Below are positions 17,111 to 25,295 of a stretch of DNA of 62,562 bases, one piece after another. The translations under genes and the position numbers were made by a program. The DNA lies in the NCBI GenBank assembly GCA_964598235.1, contig CAZRAY010000005.1, positions 1 to 62,562 of the forward strand, in the 5' to 3' direction. The notes under the pieces are model-generated. The model did no database searches and was not told the origin of the DNA. It saw only the letters and a program-made list of their open reading frames with translations. The number at the start of each line of letters is the position of its first letter. The stretch's first letter is position 1. The DNA is from UBA652 sp964598235. Lineage in GTDB: Bacteria; Pseudomonadota; Gammaproteobacteria; Nitrosococcales; Methylophagaceae.

Positions 17111-17470
17111 ATGCCAAGAGTAAAACGTGGTGTCCAAGCGCATGCGCGACACAAAAAAATCATCGACCAAGCAAAAGGTTATTCAGGCCGTCGTAAAAAT
17201 GTTTATCGCGTAGCGGTTCAAGCAGTCACTAAAGCGGGCCAATATGCTTACCGCGATCGCCGTCAGAAAAAGCGTGTTTTCCGTGCATTATGGATCGCTC
17301 GGATCAATGCTGCAGCGCGGGAATGCGAAATGAGCTATAGCCGTTTAATTGATGGTTTGAAAAAAGCAGAAATCGAAATTGATCGTAAAGTGCTAGCTGA
17401 TCTTGCAATACATGATACAAATGCATTTGCTGTCATTGCAGAACAGGCGAAGGCAGCTTTAGCTAAGTAA
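17111..17470 (+). CDS. rplT: 50S ribosomal protein L20
   Basis: 119 residues, the usual length: MPRVKRGVQAHARHKKIIDQAKGYSGRRKNV, then YAYRDRRQKKRVFRALWIARINAA. L20 organises 23S rRNA early in 50S assembly and in E. coli represses rpmI-rplT translation. The RBS AAGGAG is strong. A terminator hairpin follows before pheS. Confidence 0.98.
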   Translation: MPRVKRGVQAHARHKKIIDQAKGYSGRRKNVYRVAVQAVTKAGQYAYRDRRQKKRVFRALWIARINAAARECEMSYSRLIDGLKKAEIEIDRKVLADLAIHDTNAFAVIAEQAKAALAK

Positions 17471-17504
17471 TATTTTCGTACGTAAGTATAGAGTGTATTA
17501 AGGG

Positions 17505-17532
17505 AAGGGCTGCGTATGCAGCCCTTTTTTTT
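17505..17532 (+). terminator. Terminator/attenuator between rplT and pheS
   Basis: AAGGGCTGC/GCAGCCCTT, 9-bp perfect stem, GTAT loop, T8 tract, ending 21 bases before pheS. It sits where enterobacteria have the pheM attenuator, but I see no Phe-rich leader peptide between rplT and the hairpin, so it may be a plain or partial terminator. Confidence 0.85.
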
Positions 17533-17553
17533 GAAGATGAAGTAGGTGTTAAT

Positions 17554-18591
17554 ATGGCTGAACTGGAATCACAGTTGCAGGTGTTAAATGAGATAGTAGA
17601 CGTTGCTAAAACGGCTATTGAGGCGGCACAAGATGTTGTAGCATTGGATGCCGTGCGTGTCGAATATTTGGGCAAAAAAGGCAAAATCACGGCTTATTTA
17701 AAGCAACTGGGTGGTGTTAGTGTTGAGCAACGCCCAGTTATTGGTAAATCCGTTAATTTAGCAAAACAAGACGTGATGGGTTTAATTGAAGCGCGCCAGA
17801 CGGTGTTAGCGGAAGCGGCAATGAATGCGGCTTTAGCGGCTGAAACAGTGGATGTAACGTTACCCGGCCGTGGCGAACAGATTGGTGGCTTGCACCCTGT
17901 TACCCGTACTCTACAACGGATTGAGCAATACTTTCGTCAAATTGGATTTCAAGTGGCGGAAGGCCCTGAAATTGAAGATGCGACACATAACTTTACAGCA
18001 CTCAACATCCCAGAGCACCATCCTGCACGTGCAATGCACGATACTTTCTATTTTAATGCGGAAACCTTATTGCGTACGCATACCTCACCCGTGCAAGTGC
18101 GGGTAATGGAAGAACAAGCGCCACCATTACGCATTATTGCGCCAGGTCGTGTTTATCGTTGTGATTCAGATCTGACACATACGCCGATGTTTCATCAAGT
18201 TGAAGGTTTGATGATTGATGAAAATGTAAGTTTTACTGATCTAAAAGGTATTTTGGCTGATTTCTTGAAAGCTTTTTTCGAGAAAGATCTGAATGTACGG
18301 TTTAGACCTTCTTATTTCCCATTTACTGAGCCTTCTGCGGAAGTCGACATTGAATGTGTGATGTGTAGTGGGAAAGGATGCCGCGTGTGCAGCCATACAG
18401 GTTGGTTGGAAGTGTTAGGGTGCGGTATGGTGCATCCAAAAGTATTTGAACATGTTGATATTGATAGTGAAAAATATCTAGGCTTGGCCTTCGGCATGGG
18501 AGTTGAGCGCTTGGCGATGTTGCGCTATGGGGTGAATGATCTGCGATTGTTCTTTGAAAATGACTTGCGTTTTTTACGCCAATTTAATTGA
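17554..18591 (+). CDS. pheS: Phenylalanyl-tRNA synthetase alpha subunit
   Basis: Catalytic subunit of the alpha2-beta2 PheRS. 345 aa: N-terminal coiled-coil tRNA-binding arm (about 1-95), then class II core with HPVTRTLQRIEQYF, GFQVAEGPEIE, HTSPVQVRVME (motif 2 region), FHQVEGLMID and motif 3 FGMGVERLAMLRYGVNDLR. It is slightly longer than E. coli (327). Start ATG 17554 after the attenuator-like hairpin; pheT follows after 9 bp. Confidence 0.98.
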   Translation: MAELESQLQVLNEIVDVAKTAIEAAQDVVALDAVRVEYLGKKGKITAYLKQLGGVSVEQRPVIGKSVNLAKQDVMGLIEARQTVLAEAAMNAALAAETVDVTLPGRGEQIGGLHPVTRTLQRIEQYFRQIGFQVAEGPEIEDATHNFTALNIPEHHPARAMHDTFYFNAETLLRTHTSPVQVRVMEEQAPPLRIIAPGRVYRCDSDLTHTPMFHQVEGLMIDENVSFTDLKGILADFLKAFFEKDLNVRFRPSYFPFTEPSAEVDIECVMCSGKGCRVCSHTGWLEVLGCGMVHPKVFEHVDIDSEKYLGLAFGMGVERLAMLRYGVNDLRLFFENDLRFLRQFN

Positions 18592-18600
18592 GAGAACAGC

Positions 18601-20979
18601 ATGAAAATAAGTGAAAATTGGTTGCGTGAGTGGGTCAATCCAGCGATTAATACTGACACCTTGGTGGCACAATTAACGCAGGCAGGCTTGGAAGTTGATG
18701 GTGTCGAAGCGGTAGCGGGTGATTTCTCGGGTGTTGTTGTGGGTCAAATAAAAGCAATTGAAGCCCATCCTGATGCAGATAAACTGCGTGTATGCGGCGT
18801 AGATGTTGCGGGTGATTCTTTATTAACGATTGTATGTGGCGCCGCCAATGCACGGCTTGATTTGAAAGTCCCCGTGGCGAGGGTGGGTGCCGTATTACCT
18901 GGTGATTTTAAGATTAAAGAAGCTAAATTACGCGGTGTGGCTTCTTTTGGCATGCTCTGTTCGTCCAAAGAAATTGGTTTGGCAGAGAGCGCAGATGGCT
19001 TAATGGAGTTATCATCTAATGCGCCTGTTGGTGCCGATATCCGAGATTATTTATCATTAAACGATGTTAGTATCGATATTGATTTAACTCCTAACCGCAG
19101 TGACTGCTTAGGTGTGGCCGGAATTGCACGAGAAGTGGGCGTATTAACGGGACAAGATCTCACACCGCCTCCTCCTATCCAAAATGAAGTGACTTCTGAT
19201 CGTGATTTTACAATAACAGTCTCTGCAGGTGCGGCCTGTCCGCGTTATGTGGGCCGGGTGATTGAAGGTGTGAATGTGCAAGCAGAAACACCGTTATGGA
19301 TGCAGGAAAAATTGCGTCGTAGTGGCGTGCGTAGCGTGGGGCCGGTCGTCGATGTTACCAACTATGTGATGCTAGAACTAGGCCAGCCAATGCATGCTTT
19401 TGACTTGGCAACATTGGATACGGCAATCAATGTGAGAATGGCGCAGCAAGGTGAGAAGTTGACCTTGTTAGATGGCCAAGAATTGAGCCTGAATGATGAT
19501 AGTGTCGTAATTGCCGACAACAATGGTGCGATCGCATTGGCAGGTATCATGGGCGGCTTACCAACGAGCGTAAGCGATAAGACACAAGATTTATTCCTAG
19601 AAGCCGCCTTTTTTGAGCCGACAGCGATTGCTGGCCGTGCGCGTGCCTATGGCTTGCATACTGATTCATCACATCGTTTTGAACGTGGTGTTGATCCAGA
19701 GCTGCCACAGATTGCAATTGAGCGTGCAACGTATCTTCTGCTAGAGATTGTGGGTGGAAAAGCGGGTTTTATTCGAGAAGTGGAAACACCGGCAAGCCTA
19801 CCTGCTTCGCCAACTATTCGATTGAGAGCAGCGCGGGTTAAGCGTGTGCTAGGTATTATTATTGAAGGCCCACAAGTTGTTGAACATCTAACGCGATTAG
19901 GCTTGACCGTTACTGATAGTACAGATGGCTGGGATGTGACTGTACCGAGTTTCCGGTTTGACTTAGTGATAGAAGCGGATTTAATTGAAGAGTTAGGCCG
20001 CTTATATGGCTATGATAAATTGCCAGAAACACGGCCACAAGGCATGGTTTTATCTACTGATATTTCGGAAGAAACGATTGCCGTACAGCGGTTACAAAAT
20101 TTATTAGTTGATCGTGGTTATCAAGAAGCGATTACCTATAGCTTTGTGGCACCTGAATTTCAGCAGCATCTTGCGGTTGAAGGGCAAACAGAAATTGCAC
20201 TGGCCAATCCTATTTCAGCTGATTTATCGGTGATGCGAACATCACTCTGGCCAGGATTGGTGCAGGCAGTGGCGTATAATCTAAATCGCCAACATACTCG
20301 GATACGTTTATTTGAAGTGGGACGTATCTTCACTGGGACGGCTGAGAATGTATCTCAGCAACGTCAAATTGGCGGTATTATATGCGGGAGCCGTGCACCA
20401 GAACAGTGGGACATTGCGCAACAGCCAGTTGATTTTTTTGATATTAAAGCGGATGTGGAAGCGTTGTTAGCAGTTGGTAATAAGGGCGACTTTAGTTTTA
20501 TTGCAGAAACACACCCAGCACTCCATCCAGGGCAATCAGCCCGCATTTATTTTCAAAAAGAGGCGATTGGTTGGGTCGGTGCAGTTCATCCGAAATTAGA
20601 AAAAACACTGGGCTTAAGTCAACCAGTATATGTGTTTGAATTAGCACTTACGCCAGTCTTAAGGGCACAGATACCAGAATTTGAACCCTTATCACGGTTT
20701 CCCGCATTACGACGCGATTTAGCCCTGTTAGTGGATGAAACGGTGACGGCCTCTCAGATCACGGTCTGTTTAGAGGCAGTGAAATCTGATATTCTTAAAG
20801 AAATTCAGTTGTTTGATGTGTATATTGGTGAAGGCGTTGAGGCAGGTAAGAAGAGCATAGCCGTATCATTTGTGATGCAAAATAGCGAAAGAACACTGAC
20901 AGATGAAGAAGTTGATACGCTGATGCAAGAGATAATAAATTGCTTGGAAGCACAATTAAATGCTACTATCAGAGCATAA
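18601..20979 (+). CDS. pheT: Phenylalanyl-tRNA synthetase beta subunit
   Basis: Structural and editing subunit of PheRS, 792 aa, full length. Starts MKISENWLREWVNP; EMAP-like tRNA-binding domain near 40-150 (VVGQIKAIEAHPDADKLRVC), B3/B4 editing domain (about 210-390, e.g. HAFDLATLD, SHRFERGVDPEL), B5 and a C-terminal anticodon-binding (FDX-ACB) domain (FPALRRDLALLVDE). Co-operonic with pheS and ihfA. Confidence 0.98.
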   Translation: MKISENWLREWVNPAINTDTLVAQLTQAGLEVDGVEAVAGDFSGVVVGQIKAIEAHPDADKLRVCGVDVAGDSLLTIVCGAANARLDLKVPVARVGAVLPGDFKIKEAKLRGVASFGMLCSSKEIGLAESADGLMELSSNAPVGADIRDYLSLNDVSIDIDLTPNRSDCLGVAGIAREVGVLTGQDLTPPPPIQNEVTSDRDFTITVSAGAACPRYVGRVIEGVNVQAETPLWMQEKLRRSGVRSVGPVVDVTNYVMLELGQPMHAFDLATLDTAINVRMAQQGEKLTLLDGQELSLNDDSVVIADNNGAIALAGIMGGLPTSVSDKTQDLFLEAAFFEPTAIAGRARAYGLHTDSSHRFERGVDPELPQIAIERATYLLLEIVGGKAGFIREVETPASLPASPTIRLRAARVKRVLGIIIEGPQVVEHLTRLGLTVTDSTDGWDVTVPSFRFDLVIEADLIEELGRLYGYDKLPETRPQGMVLSTDISEETIAVQRLQNLLVDRGYQEAITYSFVAPEFQQHLAVEGQTEIALANPISADLSVMRTSLWPGLVQAVAYNLNRQHTRIRLFEVGRIFTGTAENVSQQRQIGGIICGSRAPEQWDIAQQPVDFFDIKADVEALLAVGNKGDFSFIAETHPALHPGQSARIYFQKEAIGWVGAVHPKLEKTLGLSQPVYVFELALTPVLRAQIPEFEPLSRFPALRRDLALLVDETVTASQITVCLEAVKSDILKEIQLFDVYIGEGVEAGKKSIAVSFVMQNSERTLTDEEVDTLMQEIINCLEAQLNATIRA

Positions 20980-20997
20980 ATAGAGAAGAGGTTATTC

Positions 20998-21291
20998 ATG
21001 GCGTTAACAAAAGCCGATGTTATCGAACAATTATCCGCGGAGCTTGGTTTTAATAAACGCGAAGCAAAGGAAGTTGTTGAAATGTTTTTTGAACAGATCC
21101 GCGAATCATTAGAAAGTGGTGAACACGTTAAATTATCTGGTTTTGGTAATTTTGAGTTGCGCGATAAAGCAGAGCGACCGGGTCGCAATCCAAAAACTAA
21201 GGAAGAAATTCCAATTAGTGCGCGCCGGGTGGTGACTTTCCGTCCAGGTCAAAAATTGAAGGAAAAAGTAGACCAGCATGCTGGAAGCTAG
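20998..21291 (+). CDS. ihfA: Integration host factor alpha subunit
   Basis: 97-residue HU/IHF-family DNA-bending protein: MALTKADVIEQLSAELGFNKREAKE, the beta-arm GRNPKTKEEIPISARRVVTFRPG with the intercalating proline, and a basic tail. The alpha identity follows from ALTKAD.IE and the pheT-ihfA-merR context. It overlaps the next gene by 14 bp, indicating coupled translation. Confidence 0.97.
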   Translation: MALTKADVIEQLSAELGFNKREAKEVVEMFFEQIRESLESGEHVKLSGFGNFELRDKAERPGRNPKTKEEIPISARRVVTFRPGQKLKEKVDQHAGS

Positions 21292-21643
21292 CCACAATAA
21301 TCAATTACCTGAAATTCCCGCCAAGCGTTATTTTACGATTGGTGAGGTGAGCGAATTATGTGATGTTAAACCGCATGTTTTACGCTATTGGGAGCAAGAA
21401 TTTAAACAGCTTTCCCCTGTCAAACGTCGAGGGAATCGACGTTTTTATCAACGCCAAGACGTCGATATTATTAGGCAGATCAGAAGCCTGCTCTATGAAC
21501 AAGGGTTTACAATTGGTGGTGCACGGCAGCAATTAGAAAATGATCCCGATCAAAAAATGAGCAAACAAACATCATCAAACACGCAAGAATTGCGTGAAGG
21601 TATGATTGGCGAGTTAGAAAAGTTACGGAAATTATTAGATTAA
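21278..21643 (+). CDS. MerR-family transcriptional regulator downstream of ihfA
   Basis: 121-residue protein with an N-terminal MerR winged-helix domain (RYFTIGEVSELCDVKPHVLRYWEQEF, then NRRFYQRQDVDIIRQIRSLLYEQGFTIGGARQQL) and a short helical tail. No cysteine or other obvious effector-binding domain is present, so the inducer is unknown. This small MerR gene is routinely found directly after ihfA in pseudomonads and relatives, and its function there is also not established. Confidence 0.88.
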   Translation: MLEASHNNQLPEIPAKRYFTIGEVSELCDVKPHVLRYWEQEFKQLSPVKRRGNRRFYQRQDVDIIRQIRSLLYEQGFTIGGARQQLENDPDQKMSKQTSSNTQELREGMIGELEKLRKLLD

Positions 21644-21709
21644 GCGATATCTATAAGCTTAGATGAAATATTTCCGTGAGTGCAGTTAGCCGTTTAAATT
21701 TGTACCGTT

Positions 21710-21786
21710 CGGAGCATGGCGCAGTCTGGTAGCGCACTTGCCTGGGGGGCAAGGGGTCACAGGTTCGAATCCTGTTGTTCCGACCA
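21710..21786 (+). tRNA. tRNA-Pro (GGG anticodon)
   Basis: 77-nt cloverleaf with encoded CCA. Acceptor CGGAGCA/TGTTCCG (one G-U), D arm GGCGCAGTCTGGTAGCGC, anticodon stem TTGCC/GGCAA with loop TGGGGGG giving GGG, T arm ACAGG-TTCGAAT-CCTGT. Confidence 0.97.
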
Positions 21787-21814
21787 AATAAGATTGTTAA
21801 AATTTGAGGAAATA

Positions 21815-21838
21815 TTACAATTAATTCAAGAATTGTAA
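21815..21838. promoter_or_regulatory. Perfect inverted repeat upstream of the dehydratase gene
   Basis: TTACAATT and AATTGTAA, 8-bp perfect arms around an 8-bp spacer, ending 10 bases before the ATG at 21849. It could be an operator or an RNA hairpin masking initiation; no clear Shine-Dalgarno is visible next to this start. Confidence 0.4.
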
Positions 21839-21848
21839 GCCAATCACC

Positions 21849-23885
21849 ATGACACCCAAATTCCTTGTTCAATTCCCACGCTGGTTTTTATCACGTTCTC
21901 AAGCGACAAAACGTGCTATGACGCTGATAGCGGATTTTGTTGCTGCGATCGGCTCGCTTTGGATTGCTTTTTCACTGTGGTGGGGTGTGGCTTATGTGCC
22001 TGCAACAGGGCAAGCTTGGATTTTTCTGTTAGCGCCGATCGTGGCAATCCCTGTTTTTATTAAATTTGGCCTTTATCGTTCTATTATCCGTTATATTGGC
22101 CCACAAGCATTAATGACGATTTTGAAGGCAACACTGATGTATGCAGTGCTGTTTTCACTGATTGTTTTGCTGATGAATACATCAGGCATACCGAAAGCAA
22201 TATATGGTTTAAATGGCTTTTTAATGCTAATTTTTGTGGCGGGGAGCCGGTTATTAGCACGTTGGTGGTTCCATCAAGCAAATGGCGGGTTTAGAGCCAC
22301 GAACAGACAAGGTGGTTTGCCTGTGTTGATTTATGGTGCGGGTGAAGCAGGTGCACAATTAGCCTCCATATTACGGATGGGCCATGAATTAAATCCGGTG
22401 GGGTTTATTGATGATAATGTGATGTTGCATCAGCAACAAGTTAACGATTTGAACGTATATCCTTTCGAGCGGCTGACCTACTTAATGGGGAAATATGCTG
22501 TGTATGATGTGTTATTGGCAATGCCAGCAGAATCCCATCGTAAACGGCAAGAGATTATTACGAAACTGGAACCTTATCCAGTGCATGTGCGTACATTACC
22601 TGATTTAATGGATATTGCACATGGTCGTATCCAGGTAAAAGATATTCAGGAAGTAACTGTGGCCGATTTATTAGGCCGCGATATGGTTGCGCCTGATCAG
22701 AATTTATTACATCGAAATGTGACTAATAAATCAGTCATGGTGACTGGTGCAGGCGGTTCGATTGGATCTGAACTATGCCGCCAAATATTACGTTTATCAC
22801 CCCATACGTTAGTATTATTTGAGCTCAATGAATATGCACTGTATGTGATTGAGAAAGAATTAAAGCGCACCGCCATCCAAGTAAATACCGTCATGCCTAA
22901 TGTCGTAGCTGTATTAGGAACGGTGAATGATCAAGTTCGATTTGAGAAGTTATGCCGACGACTAGCGGTTGAAACAATTTATCACGCGGCGGCCTACAAG
23001 CATGTGCCGATGGCAGAGAAGAATATAGGTGAAACGGTTCGAAATAATATCTTTGGCACCTTGCATTGTGCACAAGCGGCCGTGGCTGCTGGGGTAGAGA
23101 CATTTGTATTGATTTCTACTGATAAGGCCGTACGCCCGACCAATATTATGGGGGCGACTAAGCGCTTTGCTGAATTAATCCTACAAGGGATAGCAGGTGA
23201 TACAAAGCAAGCCGGCGATACACGATTTACGATGGTGCGTTTTGGCAATGTATTAGATTCATCGGGCTCGGTTGTACCACTGTTTAGAGAACAAATTGCC
23301 CGTGGCGGACCCGTTACGGTGACGGACCCTGATGTTACGCGTTATTTTATGACTATCCCAGAGGCTGCAGAACTCGTGATTCAGGCGGGTGCGATGGGGC
23401 AAGGTGGTGATGTGTTTGTGTTGGATATGGGGGAACCTGTTCAAATTATAGATTTGGCCAGACGAATGATTCGATTGAGTGGTTTTGAAGTGAAAACAGC
23501 AACCCACCCGCAAGGTGATATTGAGATTAACTATACCGGTCTGCGGGCGGGAGAAAAGTTATTTGAAGAGTTGTTAATTGGGAATAATGTGTCGGAGACG
23601 CAGCATGTGAAAATTCGTCGAGCAGAAGAGGCGGTTATTCCTTGGCAACAATTGGCTTCTATTTTAACGGATTTGGCTGAAGCCAATACGTTGGACGATT
23701 GTGAAGCAGTGCGCGCGCTATTAGTGAAGCATGTGGCTGGCTTTGAGCCGCAGGAAGCGATTGAAGATATTATGTGGCAGCCGCCTTTGCAGTTAGCGGT
23801 GAAGCCAGATTTAAAGGCCACCTACTCTGATACGACTGGCGCGACCGCCATTAAGAGCGTTGAGTCGGCAAGTAATAAATCTTGA
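21849..23885 (+). CDS. Membrane-bound nucleoside-diphosphate-sugar 4,6-dehydratase (WbpM/CapD/FlaA1 type)
   Basis: 678 aa. Four N-terminal membrane helices (about 25-125), a first Rossmann segment (LIYGAGEAGAQLASIL, about 160-175) and the SDR catalytic domain with TGAGGSIGSELCRQ near 300 and LISTDKAVRPTNIMGATKR. The M-x3-K replacing the usual Y-x3-K is typical of WbpM-type UDP-GlcNAc 4,6-dehydratases, which make precursors of amino-deoxy sugars for O-antigen, capsule or glycans. No other glycan gene is nearby. Its last 64 bp overlap the 3' end of convergent ygfZ. Substrate is inferred. Confidence 0.9.
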   Translation: MTPKFLVQFPRWFLSRSQATKRAMTLIADFVAAIGSLWIAFSLWWGVAYVPATGQAWIFLLAPIVAIPVFIKFGLYRSIIRYIGPQALMTILKATLMYAVLFSLIVLLMNTSGIPKAIYGLNGFLMLIFVAGSRLLARWWFHQANGGFRATNRQGGLPVLIYGAGEAGAQLASILRMGHELNPVGFIDDNVMLHQQQVNDLNVYPFERLTYLMGKYAVYDVLLAMPAESHRKRQEIITKLEPYPVHVRTLPDLMDIAHGRIQVKDIQEVTVADLLGRDMVAPDQNLLHRNVTNKSVMVTGAGGSIGSELCRQILRLSPHTLVLFELNEYALYVIEKELKRTAIQVNTVMPNVVAVLGTVNDQVRFEKLCRRLAVETIYHAAAYKHVPMAEKNIGETVRNNIFGTLHCAQAAVAAGVETFVLISTDKAVRPTNIMGATKRFAELILQGIAGDTKQAGDTRFTMVRFGNVLDSSGSVVPLFREQIARGGPVTVTDPDVTRYFMTIPEAAELVIQAGAMGQGGDVFVLDMGEPVQIIDLARRMIRLSGFEVKTATHPQGDIEINYTGLRAGEKLFEELLIGNNVSETQHVKIRRAEEAVIPWQQLASILTDLAEANTLDDCEAVRALLVKHVAGFEPQEAIEDIMWQPPLQLAVKPDLKATYSDTTGATAIKSVESASNKS

Positions 23886-24754
23886 TCTTGGTTTGCGATC
23901 TTTAGGCTCACTAATAACCATGTGGTTGATTCATTTCGGTGTGCTTGCACAATATGACCGACCACCGACTGATCTTCTAAAATAACATGACTACCGGGTG
24001 CGGGTAGCGTATCTGTTTCAGTTATAGCAGAAAATAAGCGTCTACTGGGTGTGCCAAGATAATGCAGGCGAGCAACGATTTCTTGGCCTGGATAACAACC
24101 CTTACTGAAGCTCACGCCATCGCGTAAATCAAGGCTGATTTGTTGTGGTGTAAACTGTTCCACCGTTTCATTAAAGATAAAGGGAATTCCGCTCTCAATA
24201 TCGATTTTCTGCCAACTCGTTTCTTCAACCCAGAGGTGTTTTTGTGCTAATGCAATGGCATCTGTGTTGTCTGTAAGAATAAGTGTCCGTGTGGTAGCGC
24301 CAGGCAAACGTACAATATAATTATTATCGTATTGCTTGCCTTGCAAAGGATTGAGATGTTTATCCTGATTTAGTAGGTCATGCGTACAGCCAAGTAAAAT
24401 AAGTGAATCAGTCTGCGCCTCAATAGAAACATCAGATCTTAAGATATACATTGTTAATCGTTTGAGCAAACTATCACAGACGGGGTTAGGTAGAATAAGT
24501 TGGTAACTTTCTTGGCGACGAAGCAGCCAGAAAATAGCGACTACGCGGCCTTTTGGATTACATAAACTATTCAATTGCGCTTGATCTATTGCGAGCGCAT
24601 TGACATCATTGGTACATAGGTTTTGCAAAAAGCGCGTGGCATCACTACCTTGCACTGTGATAACACGCCAAGAGGATAATGGCATGATCGCAGCTTCAGC
24701 TACGATTGCTTGTGGTGAATGTTGTGCTAGAAAAGAGGACCAGTCGTTATTCAT
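23822..24754 (-). CDS. ygfZ: Folate-binding tRNA-modifying / Fe-S maintenance protein YgfZ
   Basis: 310 aa GcvT-like protein. The signature KGCYPGQEIVARLHYLG, with its conserved cysteine, is present near residue 213, and the N-terminal VQGSDATRFLQNLCTNDV matches the tetrahydrofolate-binding fold. YgfZ helps MiaB and other Fe-S enzymes, probably with folate. It overlaps the dehydratase gene convergently by 64 bp and is divergent from ygfX, with 73 bp between them. Confidence 0.93.
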   Translation of the reverse strand: MNNDWSSFLAQHSPQAIVAEAAIMPLSSWRVITVQGSDATRFLQNLCTNDVNALAIDQAQLNSLCNPKGRVVAIFWLLRRQESYQLILPNPVCDSLLKRLTMYILRSDVSIEAQTDSLILLGCTHDLLNQDKHLNPLQGKQYDNNYIVRLPGATTRTLILTDNTDAIALAQKHLWVEETSWQKIDIESGIPFIFNETVEQFTPQQISLDLRDGVSFSKGCYPGQEIVARLHYLGTPSRRLFSAITETDTLPAPGSHVILEDQSVVGHIVQAHRNESTTWLLVSLKIANQDQDLLLADSTLLMAVAPVVSE

Positions 24755-24827
24755 ATATTGCTCAAGCGATGTTGGTTAAGTATATATTGTACTGTGAACA
24801 GCAGATATTGGCGATACAAGGGAAGAG

Positions 24828-25295
24828 ATGGACATCAATCTATCATTAAAAATTAGGCGATCCCGTTGGGTGTTAGGGTATCTATTATTATTACATGTGC
24901 TGATGTTATGGACGCTTTGGCATCTGGATATTAGCAATCTGATTACGATAATAGCTTGCAGCCTGCTATGTGTGAGTTTGTGGTATCAATTAAAACGTTA
25001 TCAGTGGCTAGATGGCGCATCGGCAGTCGTCGAAATAAATTACCAGATGGCTGATCACAATACGGATGCAGAGTGGATATTAGAATATGCGGATGGACAA
25101 TTATTACGACCTTATCAATTATTATCTAGTGTGGTATTAGCTGATATGGTGATTATTCGGTTTCGTAGGCGCTTCCCTACAAGATGGTGGGCACGATATG
25201 AAACGGTGCTGATATTAGCCAACTGTGTTGAGCAGAATGCTTTTCGTCAATTGCGTGTGATGCTCAGATCCGTTACGACGAACGACGTAGAATAG
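24828..25295 (+). CDS. ygfX: YgfX (CptA)-like small membrane protein
   Basis: 155 aa with two hydrophobic segments near the N-terminus (about 13-30 and 36-52), then a hydrophilic domain containing AEWILEYADGQLLRPYQLLSSVV and a basic RFRRRFPTRWW patch, matching the YgfX family layout. E. coli YgfX was described as a toxin acting on cell shape with SdhE/YgfY as partner. The position between ygfZ and nadB is the standard one, but the usual sdhE gene next to it is absent here. The 3' end overlaps nadB by 23 bp. Confidence 0.75.
   Translation: MDINLSLKIRRSRWVLGYLLLLHVLMLWTLWHLDISNLITIIACSLLCVSLWYQLKRYQWLDGASAVVEINYQMADHNTDAEWILEYADGQLLRPYQLLSSVVLADMVIIRFRRRFPTRWWARYETVLILANCVEQNAFRQLRVMLRSVTTNDVE

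Noticed and set aside
17471..17553. pheM-like leader peptide before pheS
   Set aside because: No Phe-rich short frame with a ribosome site lies between rplT and the hairpin.
21651..21872. Minus-strand open frame containing NNRIRTCDPLPPRQVRYQ
   Set aside because: It is the well-known false translation of the antisense of a tRNA-Pro gene.
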